DNA of 64,000 nucleotides from Thermomonas beijingensis (GTDB lineage Bacteria; Pseudomonadota; Gammaproteobacteria; Xanthomonadales; Xanthomonadaceae). Positions 42,267-50,592 of this stretch are shown here, one piece after another; position 1 is the first letter of the stretch, and each line of letters begins with the position of its first letter. The position numbers and the translations under genes were made by a program. The stretch spans positions 86,859 to 150,858 of the forward strand of contig NZ_JAIQDJ010000003.1 in assembly GCF_020034655.1 (NCBI RefSeq), written 5' to 3'. The notes beneath the pieces are model-generated. The model was not told the origin of the DNA and ran no database searches. It saw only the letters and a list, made by a program, of their open reading frames with translations.

Positions 42267-44156
42267 TCAACGCCAACGGCGTTTCAAACGCTCGCGTATG
42301 CGGATGTGGCGGCCGGACTCGTGTGCTTCCTTCAAGCGACGGCTATGCGCGGCCAACAGGTCGCCACGGGTCAGGATGCCGAGCAAGCCGTGCGGCGCTT
42401 GAGCGTCGACCACGACTACACGTCCGATGTTTTCGGCCACCATGTGGTCGGCCGCCTCGCGCAGCGAATGTTGCGCATGTACCACCACCGGTGCGCGCGT
42501 CAGCATTTCGCCAATGCGGCGCATGTTGGGATGCCCGGACGACAGCAAATCGCGCCGGGTAATCACACCGCGCACACGGCCGGCATCGTCGATGACCGGA
42601 AACCCTTGGTGTTGGTACTCGGCGCGGCCCGAGTGGAGCAGTGCGCGCACATCACCCAACGCATCGGCGGTGCGCAGCGAGATGACGTTGCGTGTACAGG
42701 CATCGCCCACCGCGACTTGTTCAAGGAAATCGGCGGCATAGTCACTGGGCACACGCACGCCGCGCCGTGCAATCTTCTCGGTCATGATGGTATTGCGCAT
42801 CAGCAATGCCGAGATCAGATACGCGGCGGTGCAACCGCCCAACAGCGGCAACAAACCATGCGCCTGCTGGGTGGTTTCAAACGCGAATACCACCGAGGTC
42901 AACAGCGCACGTGAAGCCCCGGCAAAGATCGCGGCCATACCCACCAGACCGGCAATCCGTGGGTCAATGCCCAACTGCGGTGCCAGCGCCACCATCGCAA
43001 CGCCAGCCAATGCACCCAGCGCGCCACCGATGGTGAACAGCGGTGCCAAGGTGCCGCCGGAGGTGCCGCTGCCCAGCGCGATCGACCACGAAATGAACTT
43101 CATCACGCACAGGAACGCCAACGCGCCCGCCGCCAAGTGCCCGGCCACGATGTCTTCGATATTGCTGTAGCCCACCCCCAGCGTGCGCGGCGCAAAGTAG
43201 CCCACCACGCCCACTGCAATGCCGCCGATCGCCGGCCACCACATCCAGTGGATCGGCAAGCGTTCAAAGCCGTCTTCGATGGCGTACAGCACGCGCGTGA
43301 CGCCCACGCTGACCAGCCCAATCGCCGCGCCCAACAGCACATACATCGCCAGTGCCGCCAAGCCCGGTTCGGCCACCGCCGGCATCGCAAACACCGGTGC
43401 ACTGCCCACCGTGGCATAGCGCACACCGGCGGCTGCCACCGTGGCCAGCGCTACCGGCACCAGCGAGCGTGCGCGCAATTCGAACAACAACAACTCCACC
43501 GCCAACACCACGGCGGCCAGCGGCGAACCAAAGATCGCAGTCATGCCACCGGCGGCACCGGCGGCCAGCAGTACTTTGCGTTCATGGCCTGTCACATGCA
43601 GCACTTGGCCGATGAACGAGCCGAGTGCACCACCAGTCGCGATGATCGGGCCTTCGGCACCAAATGGCCCGCCAGTGCCGATGGCGACCGCCGACGAGAT
43701 CGGTTTGAGGAAGGTGATCCGCGGCGGAATCCTGGATTCATTGAGCAGCACCTGTTCCATCGCCTCGGGGATGCCGTGGCCACGAATCGCACGCGACCCC
43801 CAGCGCGCCATCAGCCCCACGATCACACCGCCCAGTACCGGCACCACGATCACCCAAGCGCCCAAGTTGTGGTCGGCTGGTGACACCGCCTGCAGCGACC
43901 ACCGCCCGAGAAACGCGAGGTTGGTCACCAGTGCAATCAGCGCCACCAATACCCGCGCAATCAACGCTGCGCCGCCGCCAAGCACGATGGCCAAAGCGCA
44001 GATCCACAGCACGCGCGGCTCGATCAAGCTGGCCCGGCGCGGCATGCGTGCGGCTTCCAGACTCACCCCCAGCCCGGGGGCCAGCGGCAGCGCTTGATTG
44101 GACGATTCCTCACGCAGCCGCGCGTGTTCGGGGTGCTCAGGGGGGGGTGATGTCAT
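42267..44156 (-). CDS. CLC-family chloride channel/antiporter with C-terminal CBS pair
   Basis: 629 residues. The membrane domain (about 55-460) has the CLC selectivity motifs GTGGPFGAEGPII and GSGTSGGTLAPLF. Two CBS domains follow (about 480-620), which bind adenine nucleotides and gate transport in relatives. The start MTSPPPEHP at 44156 is preferred to a Met seven codons upstream by its position after a purine-rich stretch. It is transcribed divergently from aidB. Confidence 0.92.
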   Translation of the reverse strand: MTSPPPEHPEHARLREESSNQALPLAPGLGVSLEAARMPRRASLIEPRVLWICALAIVLGGGAALIARVLVALIALVTNLAFLGRWSLQAVSPADHNLGAWVIVVPVLGGVIVGLMARWGSRAIRGHGIPEAMEQVLLNESRIPPRITFLKPISSAVAIGTGGPFGAEGPIIATGGALGSFIGQVLHVTGHERKVLLAAGAAGGMTAIFGSPLAAVVLAVELLLFELRARSLVPVALATVAAAGVRYATVGSAPVFAMPAVAEPGLAALAMYVLLGAAIGLVSVGVTRVLYAIEDGFERLPIHWMWWPAIGGIAVGVVGYFAPRTLGVGYSNIEDIVAGHLAAGALAFLCVMKFISWSIALGSGTSGGTLAPLFTIGGALGALAGVAMVALAPQLGIDPRIAGLVGMAAIFAGASRALLTSVVFAFETTQQAHGLLPLLGGCTAAYLISALLMRNTIMTEKIARRGVRVPSDYAADFLEQVAVGDACTRNVISLRTADALGDVRALLHSGRAEYQHQGFPVIDDAGRVRGVITRRDLLSSGHPNMRRIGEMLTRAPVVVHAQHSLREAADHMVAENIGRVVVVDAQAPHGLLGILTRGDLLAAHSRRLKEAHESGRHIRIRERLKRRWR

Positions 44157-44301
44157 AGGGAAATGCGGGCAAAACAACGGGCGCCGAGGCTACACCCCGG
44201 ACTGCCAAAATCAGGTGAAGATGCACGCTTCACGTGCGCAGTTGACCGCATTGCGGGCGTATTCTGCGGCAGTCATGCGTCATGCATCGGAGCACCACTG
44301 T

Positions 44302-45927
44302 ATGCACACGGCTTTCGCCACCCACATTGTTGACAACCAGCCACCGCCGTTCGGCACGCATAATCTCTGGGACGACGATGCCGCGCTGCGCGAAGCCGTC
44401 TGCCGCGAAGGTGGCGAAGCGTTTTCCATCCGCCTTGCCGAGTATGGCGCACTCGCCGGTGGCCGTTTGTTGTACCTGGCTGACGATGCCCACCGCGATC
44501 GTCCGCGACTGCTCGCCTATGACGCCTATGGACGCAGGCAGGACCGGGTCGAATTTCATCCGGCCTATCACAAGGTCATGGGCGCCGCGATCCAGCACGG
44601 TGTCGCAGGATTGTCGTGGACGCAGCCTGGCCCCGGTGCGCACGTTGCGCGTGCGGCGCTCAGCTTTTTGCACTATCAAGCCGAACCCGGCAGTAGTTGC
44701 CCGCTGACCATGACCCACGCGGCGGTGCCGGTGTTGCAGCAAGTGCCTGCGCTGCGTGAATGGGCGGACAAAGCCGCCGCGCCGTACTACGACGCCCGCT
44801 GCGTGTCGATCACGCACAAGCAAGGCATCACCCTCGGCATGGGCATGACCGAAAAACAGGGCGGCAGCGACGTGCGCAGCAACAGCACGCGCGCCACGCC
44901 ATTGGTGGCGGATGGCGAATACACGCTGATCGGGCATAAATGGTTTTTCTCGGCGCCGATGTCCGATGGGTTTCTGGTGTTGGCGCAGGCACCTGCGGGC
45001 GTGACCTGTTTCTTGCTGCCGCGCTGGCGACCCGACGGCCATGCCAATGCGCTTCGCATCTTGCGATTGAAAGACAAGCAAGGGGATTGGTCGAACGCCT
45101 CGAGTGAGGTCGAATTCGAAAACGCATGGGCCTTCCGCATCGGTGACGAAGGCCGCGGTGTCGCCACCATTCTGCAAATGGTGATGTTCACCCGTCTCGA
45201 TTGCATGCTGGGTTCGGCGGGCTTGATGCGCATGGCCGTGCGTCGCGTGCTGCACCATATTGGCCACCGCAGCGCGTTTGGCAAACGCCTGATCGAACAA
45301 CCATTGATGCGCAATGTAGTGGCAGATCTGGTGCTGGAATCCGAAGCTGCCACCGCCTTGGCATTGCGTGTGGCCGGTGCGGTGGATCGCGCCGCGCACG
45401 ACCCGCATGCCGCCGCACTGGCGCGGGTGGCCACTGCCATCGGCAAATTCTGGGTGTGCAAACGCGCATCCACGGTCGCCGCTGAAGCGCAGGAATGTTG
45501 CGGCGGGATCGGCTATATCGAAGAATCGCAAATGCCCAGGCTGTTTCGGCAATCGCCGCTCAATGCGATCTGGGAAGGTTGCAGCAATATCCAATGCCTC
45601 GATGTGCTGCGTGCGTTGTCACGCGAGCCAGAAACCCTGCACGCACTGCGTAGCGAGTTGGAACAGGCGAAAGGCGTTGATGCGTATTTCGATGCCGCCT
45701 TCGCAACCGGTATGGCGATGCTGGCCGAACCGGTGGATCCAGCCGATGCACGCCGCCTCGTCGAACGCCTGGCATTGCTGCTGCAAGGCGCAACCCTGCT
45801 GCGTGCAAACAATCCGCTGGCCACCCACTGGTGCGTCAGCCGTTTGGCAGCAGCGCATTCGGCCAGCTTTGGCACGCTGGCATCCAAGGCCAGCATGGAT
45901 GCGGCGCTGGCGCGGGGCGGTGCCTGA
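44302..45927 (+). CDS. aidB: Acyl-CoA dehydrogenase-like alkylation response protein AidB
   Basis: 541 residues, the exact length of E. coli AidB. The N-terminal DALREAVCREGG, FHPAYHKVMG and SCPLTMTHAAVP blocks are AidB-specific. The flavin domain shows GMGMTEKQGGSDVRSN and the C-terminal YIEESQMPRLFRQSPLNAIWEG. AidB is a DNA-binding flavoprotein that protects DNA from alkylation; a dehydrogenase substrate is not established. An 81-base longer start (44221) is open but the family starts at MHTAF. Confidence 0.93.
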   Translation: MHTAFATHIVDNQPPPFGTHNLWDDDAALREAVCREGGEAFSIRLAEYGALAGGRLLYLADDAHRDRPRLLAYDAYGRRQDRVEFHPAYHKVMGAAIQHGVAGLSWTQPGPGAHVARAALSFLHYQAEPGSSCPLTMTHAAVPVLQQVPALREWADKAAAPYYDARCVSITHKQGITLGMGMTEKQGGSDVRSNSTRATPLVADGEYTLIGHKWFFSAPMSDGFLVLAQAPAGVTCFLLPRWRPDGHANALRILRLKDKQGDWSNASSEVEFENAWAFRIGDEGRGVATILQMVMFTRLDCMLGSAGLMRMAVRRVLHHIGHRSAFGKRLIEQPLMRNVVADLVLESEAATALALRVAGAVDRAAHDPHAAALARVATAIGKFWVCKRASTVAAEAQECCGGIGYIEESQMPRLFRQSPLNAIWEGCSNIQCLDVLRALSREPETLHALRSELEQAKGVDAYFDAAFATGMAMLAEPVDPADARRLVERLALLLQGATLLRANNPLATHWCVSRLAAAHSASFGTLASKASMDAALARGGA

Positions 45928-45928
45928 G

Positions 45929-47455
45929 TCACCGATTTGCGCTGGGCTGCATCGTCCCGGTCTGCAACCAGCGTTGGTGCCAGGACAGCGCTTCCGGCAG
46001 CAGGTGCGGGGTGTGTTTGGCGTAGCTGTCGCGGCAAGCGCGGTCAAAATAATCTTGCAGTCCATCGCGGTAATCCGGGTGTGCGCAATGGCTGATCACG
46101 GCACGCGCACGTTGCTTCGGTGACAGCCCGCGCAGGTCGGCCAAGCCTTGTTCGGTGACGATTACCGCCACGTCGTGCTCGGTGTGGTCCACGTGGCTGA
46201 CCATCGGCACGATCGACGAAATGCTGCCGTGTTTGGCGGTGGACGTGCTGAGGAATACCGACAAGAAGCCATTGCGGGCGAAATCACCGGAGCCGCCGAT
46301 GCCGTTCATGATCGAGCTGCCCATCACATGGGTGGAATTGATGTTGCCGTACAGGTCGGCTTCGAGCATCCCGTTCATGCCGATGCAGCCGAGGCGGCGC
46401 ACCAGTTCCGGATGGTTGGAAATTTCCTGCGAGCGCAAGATTATGCGTGAACGATAAAACGCCAGATTGCGGCGGAACTCTTCGTTCGCCTCGGGGCTGA
46501 ATGCAAATCCGGTACACGAGGCATAGCGCAGCACGCCGGATTTGAGCAGCTCCAGCATGCCGTCCTGGATCACTTCGGTGTATGCCTCCAGGCCGTGAAA
46601 TCCGCTGCTGGCCAAGCCCGCCAGCACTGCATTGGGGATATTGCCCACACCCGATTGCAAGGGCAGCAAATTGGCTGGCAAGCGGCCGCGTGCCACTTCG
46701 TGTTTGAGGAAATCAATCAAGTGTCCGGCGATGCGCGCACTGTCGGCATCCACCGGGTTGAACGGGCTGTTGCGGTCGGGGGCATCGGTGAGTACCACCG
46801 CGGCAATTTTGTCGGGGTCGCAGCGCAAGGTGGTCTGGCCGATGCGGTCATCGCCATGCGCCATCGGGATCGGCAGGCGATGCGGTGGCAGTGCGGTGCC
46901 GTAGTAAATATCGTGCATGCCCAGCATTTCGACCGGCTGCCATTGGTTCACTTCGATGATGACTTTCTTGGCCAAGTCCAGCCATGTCTTGTTGTTGCCC
47001 ACCGAGGTGGTGGGCACCAGCGCGCCGTCTTCAAGGATTGCAGAGACCTCGACCACGGCGGTATCGATCTCGTTGTAGAAGCCAAACCACACATGCTGCG
47101 CCACATGCGACAAATGGATGTCCAGATAATCCAGCTTGCCGGCATTGATCTGTTTGCGTGCGTTGGGGTCGCTCTGGAATGGCATGCGCATCGCCAAGCC
47201 ATCCACCTGCGCCAGCGCGCCGTCCAATTCCGGCGCGGTGGACGCGCCAGTGAGCAACTGGATGCGAAAGGCCTCGCCGCGTGCATGCGTCTGCGCGATG
47301 TGCGCGGCCAGCGCCTGCGGCACGGCTTTGGGATAGCCGGAGCCGGTAAAGCCGCTCATCGCCACGGTTTCCCCCGGCTGGATCAAGGCGGCCGCGTGTG
47401 CGGCATCCACCACGCGCTGACGCAGCGTGGCATGGTGAATGCGGGAGTCGGGCAT
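45929..47455 (-). CDS. Acetyl-CoA hydrolase/succinate:acetate CoA-transferase
   Basis: 508 residues of the class I CoA-transferase family. The catalytic glutamate is E294 in AYTEVIQDG, the same number as in AarC of Acetobacter. The oxyanion-loop segment GSGDFARNGFLSVF is present. It exchanges CoA between succinyl-CoA and acetate, or acetyl-CoA and succinate. It is convergent with aidB with only one base between the stops. Confidence 0.92.
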   Translation of the reverse strand: MPDSRIHHATLRQRVVDAAHAAALIQPGETVAMSGFTGSGYPKAVPQALAAHIAQTHARGEAFRIQLLTGASTAPELDGALAQVDGLAMRMPFQSDPNARKQINAGKLDYLDIHLSHVAQHVWFGFYNEIDTAVVEVSAILEDGALVPTTSVGNNKTWLDLAKKVIIEVNQWQPVEMLGMHDIYYGTALPPHRLPIPMAHGDDRIGQTTLRCDPDKIAAVVLTDAPDRNSPFNPVDADSARIAGHLIDFLKHEVARGRLPANLLPLQSGVGNIPNAVLAGLASSGFHGLEAYTEVIQDGMLELLKSGVLRYASCTGFAFSPEANEEFRRNLAFYRSRIILRSQEISNHPELVRRLGCIGMNGMLEADLYGNINSTHVMGSSIMNGIGGSGDFARNGFLSVFLSTSTAKHGSISSIVPMVSHVDHTEHDVAVIVTEQGLADLRGLSPKQRARAVISHCAHPDYRDGLQDYFDRACRDSYAKHTPHLLPEALSWHQRWLQTGTMQPSANR

Positions 47456-47631
47456 GGTGCTGCATCCAACAAGAAAACCAGCGCCATTATTGCGCGGCTA
47501 CCCGGGGATGCGGGCCTGCCATTTCATCGCATCTATCCCTATTTCGTCGCAAAACACTTGCCGTGCCGGGTGCACGCTTGCATCGTGCAAAGCGCTGCAT
47601 GTGCAGCGTTCCATAAAAACCAAGGACCACG

Positions 47632-47847
47632 ATGAAGTTCCTGACCATCCTGCTGCTGTGGTGCCTGCTATGGGTGCTGTGCTGGCCGCTGGCGTTGCTT
47701 GCACTGGTGCTGTGGCCCTTCGTTTGGTTGCTGGCATTGCCGTTTCGGCTGGTGGGCATCACGTTTTCGGCGCTGTTCGCATTTCTGCGTGCGCTGCTGA
47801 TGCTGCCGGCGCGTCTGCTGGGCGGGGCAAGACCGTTGACTGCCTGA
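47632..47847 (+). CDS. Small hydrophobic membrane protein
   Basis: 71 residues with two strongly hydrophobic stretches (about 3-32 and 38-60) linked by a short basic turn, and a basic C-terminus. It resembles the many Trp/Leu-rich small membrane proteins of xanthomonads; no function is known. ACCAAGGACCACG gives a good ribosome site. It lies 52 bases before folE. Confidence 0.7.
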   Translation: MKFLTILLLWCLLWVLCWPLALLALVLWPFVWLLALPFRLVGITFSALFAFLRALLMLPARLLGGARPLTA

Positions 47848-47899
47848 TCGGCATGCCGGCGCGCTACCATGCACGCCCCGCCGCGCCATTTGCACAGCC

Positions 47900-48496
47900 A
47901 TGACCGACGACATCCGCAACAACATCAGCCGCCAACAGGCCGAAGCCGCGGTGCGCACGCTGCTGCAATGGGCCGGCGATGATCCCACCCGCGAGGGGCT
48001 GCTGGACACGCCACGACGGGTGGCCCGGGCCTACGAAGAATGGTTTGGCGGCTATACGCTGGATGCCGATGCCTACATGGCGCGCACCTTCGAGGAGGTG
48101 GGCGGCTACGACGAAATGGTGGTGCTGCGCGATATCGAGTACGAGAGCCATTGCGAGCACCACATGGCACCGATCATCGGCAAGGTGCATGTGGGCTATC
48201 TGCCGGCCGGCAAGGTGGTGGGCATCAGCAAGCTGGCGCGGGTGGTCGAGGCCTATGCCAAGCGTTTTCAGGTGCAGGAAAAAATGACCGCACAAATTGC
48301 CGACTGCATCCAGCGTGCGCTGCAACCACGCGGGGTGGGCGTGGTGGTGGTGGGTGCGCACGAATGCATGACCACCCGTGGCGTGCACAAGCGTGGGGTG
48401 AGTATGGTGACCAGCAAGATGCTGGGCAGCTTCCGCGAGGATGCGCGCACCCGCAGCGAGTTCTTGAAGCTGATCGAAATGCCCGGTGGGCGTTGA
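47900..48496 (+). CDS. folE: GTP cyclohydrolase I (probable housekeeping copy)
   Basis: 198 residues with zinc ligands C85 and H88 (CEHH) and C156 (HECM) and the active-site block [18 protein letters not shown] (107-124). It makes 7,8-dihydroneopterin triphosphate for folate. It is closer to standard FolE than the copy at 17751, for example [18 protein letters not shown], and is not next to a regulator, so it is taken as the main folate enzyme. Confidence 0.94.
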   Translation: MTDDIRNNISRQQAEAAVRTLLQWAGDDPTREGLLDTPRRVARAYEEWFGGYTLDADAYMARTFEEVGGYDEMVVLRDIEYESHCEHHMAPIIGKVHVGYLPAGKVVGISKLARVVEAYAKRFQVQEKMTAQIADCIQRALQPRGVGVVVVGAHECMTTRGVHKRGVSMVTSKMLGSFREDARTRSEFLKLIEMPGGR

Positions 48497-48501
48497 TGGG
48501 G

Positions 48502-48551
48502 TTGCAGCTCTGATTTATCCGGGTAATAATAGACTCCGAATTCAGGAGTCT
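48502..48551 (+). promoter_or_regulatory. Promoter and ribosome-site hairpin before the DUF2239 gene
   Basis: TTGCAG (48502-48507) and TAATAA (48524-48529) resemble a sigma70 promoter with a 16-base spacer. Directly after it AGACTCC (48531-48537) and GGAGTCT (48545-48551) form a perfect seven-pair inverted repeat. The AGGAG ribosome site (48544-48548) lies in its second arm, eight bases from the GTG start. Confidence 0.5.
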
Positions 48552-48556
48552 GCCCC

Positions 48557-49144
48557 GTGCTCAACCCATCCCTGCGCTGTACCGCATTTTCCGGCCCCAA
48601 CCGCATCGCCACCGGCGAGCTGCGGCATGTGGCCTTGAAGGCCAAGCAGGCATTCGACCTGCACCCGCAACGACCGGTGCTGATTTTTGAAGATGCCAGC
48701 GGCGGGCAACTGGATCTGCCATTGGAACTGCCCGCCGCCGATCTGTTGCGGTTGGTCGCACAGCCGTTGCTGCGCCAGGCCGAACCCCCCGCGTCGCCGC
48801 GCAAACCGGGCCGGCCCAAACTGGGCGTGGTGGCGCGCGAAGTGACCTTGTTGCCGCGCCATTGGGATTGGCTGGCCGCACAACCGGGTGGTGCGTCGGT
48901 GGCTCTGCGCAAACTGGTGGAAGCGGCGCGCAAGGTGTTGTCCGCAGAGGATCAGCGCCGCGCCTCGCAAGAAGCTGCCTACCGCTTCATGCAGGTGATG
49001 GCCGGCAATGAAGCCGGTTTCGAAGACGCTGCCCGCGCCTTGTTCGCCGGCGATAACCACCGCTTTGAGGTGCTCATCCAGTCGTGGCCGGATGATGTGC
49101 GCGATCACGTCAGCTTACTTTCGGTGGATGCGTTTGCTGGGTAG
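48557..49144 (+). CDS. DUF2239 family protein
   Basis: 195 residues, GTG start. The N-terminal half has a small beta domain (TAFSGPNRIATGEL). The centre carries KPGRPKLGVVAREVTLLPRH, the hallmark of DUF2239, followed by WDWLAAQPGGASVALRKLVE, where a ribbon-helix-like DNA-binding role has been imagined. The function is unknown. Upstream is a hairpin that hides its ribosome site. Confidence 0.85.
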   Translation: MLNPSLRCTAFSGPNRIATGELRHVALKAKQAFDLHPQRPVLIFEDASGGQLDLPLELPAADLLRLVAQPLLRQAEPPASPRKPGRPKLGVVAREVTLLPRHWDWLAAQPGGASVALRKLVEAARKVLSAEDQRRASQEAAYRFMQVMAGNEAGFEDAARALFAGDNHRFEVLIQSWPDDVRDHVSLLSVDAFAG

Positions 49145-49219
49145 GTGTGATGACACCGGAAATCGCCGGGCAATCGCTTAGTCATCGCCAACACATCGCC
49201 CCATGCATCGGACCCCCAA

Positions 49220-50503
49220 TTGAACGCCATCCCCCACCTCGGCGCGCGCAAAGCCGCGCTGATGTTCATCTTCATCACCGTGTTGATCGACGTGCTGGCA
49301 TTTGGCGTGATCATCCCGGTACTGCCGCATCTGGTGCAGCAATTCGTGGGTGGCGATCTGTCCACCGCCGCGTATTGGACCGGGTTGTTCAGCTTCACCT
49401 TTGCGTTGGTGCAGTTTTTCAGTGCGCCCATTCAAGGCGCGCTGTCTGACCGGTTCGGGCGGCGGCCGGTGATCTTGTTGTCGTGCTTGGGTTTGGGTGC
49501 CGATTTCGTGTTCATGGCACTGGCACCTTCACTGGCATGGCTATTTGTGGGGCGCTTGATCAGTGCCGTCACCGCCGCCAGTTTCACCACCGCCAATGCG
49601 TATATCGCCGATGTCAGTGCACCCGAGCAGCGCGCCAAAAGTTTCGGCATGATCGGCGCGGCGTTCGGGCTGGGCTTTATCGTGGGCCCGTTGATTGGCG
49701 GCGTGCTGGGCGATATCAACCATCGCCTGCCGTTCTGGTTTGCGGCGTGTTTGTCGTTGCTGAATTTCTGCTACGGCCTGTTTGTGCTGCCCGAATCGCT
49801 GCCGCCGGAAAAACGCTGCGCCAGGTTTGATTGGAAGCACGCCAAGCCGCTGGGCGGCGTGCAATTGCTGCGCGAAAACCCGCGCATCTGGGGGCTGGTG
49901 GCGGTAGTGTTCATTGCCAATTTCGCCCATTACGTCTATCCCAGTACCTTCGTGCTGTTTGCCGATGCCGCCTATGGCTGGAAGGAAAAACAGGCCGGCT
50001 ATGTGCTGGCCTTGGTCGGCGTGCTCAGTGTCATCGTCAATGTCGGGCTGATTGGGCGGGTGGTCAAGGTCTTGGGCGAGCGCCGCGCCTTGCTATTGGG
50101 CTTGTGCTGCGGGGTCGCCGGCTTTCTGGTGTATGGCCTGGCTCCGGTGGGCTGGCTGTTTTTGATCGGGATGCCGATCAGCGCGCTCTGGGCCATCGCC
50201 GGGCCGGCCACGCAGGCGTTGATTACCCGGCAAGTCCCGGCCAATGCGCAGGGCCGCATCCAGGGCGCGATGAGCGGGTTGGTGTCGCTGGCCGGCGTTG
50301 TTGCGCCGCTGGTCTATACCGCTGCGTTCGGCTTTTTCATCGGCCCGCATACGCCTGTGCATTTACCCGGAATCGCCTTCCTGATCGCCTCGGCCCTGCT
50401 GGCAGTCGCGGTGTTCGTGGCTTGGCGGTTTACCGATCCGGCGCATTTGTCGGCTACCCCGCAACCGCGTGCAGAGACTGCGAAAGTGGAACCGACGGCC
50501 TGA
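49220..50503 (+). CDS. MFS transporter of the TCR/Tet group
   Basis: 427 residues with twelve predicted membrane helices. MFS motif A is GALSDRFGRRPVI between helices 2 and 3. The start is read as TTG at 49220. The next in-frame ATG is at 49262 and would cut into the first helix region. It resembles class A-type tetracycline pumps, but substrate specificity cannot be judged and a resistance role should not be assumed. Confidence 0.85.
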   Translation: MNAIPHLGARKAALMFIFITVLIDVLAFGVIIPVLPHLVQQFVGGDLSTAAYWTGLFSFTFALVQFFSAPIQGALSDRFGRRPVILLSCLGLGADFVFMALAPSLAWLFVGRLISAVTAASFTTANAYIADVSAPEQRAKSFGMIGAAFGLGFIVGPLIGGVLGDINHRLPFWFAACLSLLNFCYGLFVLPESLPPEKRCARFDWKHAKPLGGVQLLRENPRIWGLVAVVFIANFAHYVYPSTFVLFADAAYGWKEKQAGYVLALVGVLSVIVNVGLIGRVVKVLGERRALLLGLCCGVAGFLVYGLAPVGWLFLIGMPISALWAIAGPATQALITRQVPANAQGRIQGAMSGLVSLAGVVAPLVYTAAFGFFIGPHTPVHLPGIAFLIASALLAVAVFVAWRFTDPAHLSATPQPRAETAKVEPTA

Positions 50504-50592
50504 TTTGCAAGGAGTGGGCATGGCTTTCGGCAGGTGGGCGCGGGCGGGCGGGTCGGTACGATGCAAGCCCACCCTGCGTTCTGGAGTTGTCG

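Noticed and set aside
49220..50503. Dedicated tetracycline resistance determinant
   Set aside because: The MFS protein resembles the TCR/Tet group, but the gene has native codon use, no TetR neighbour and no mobile context.
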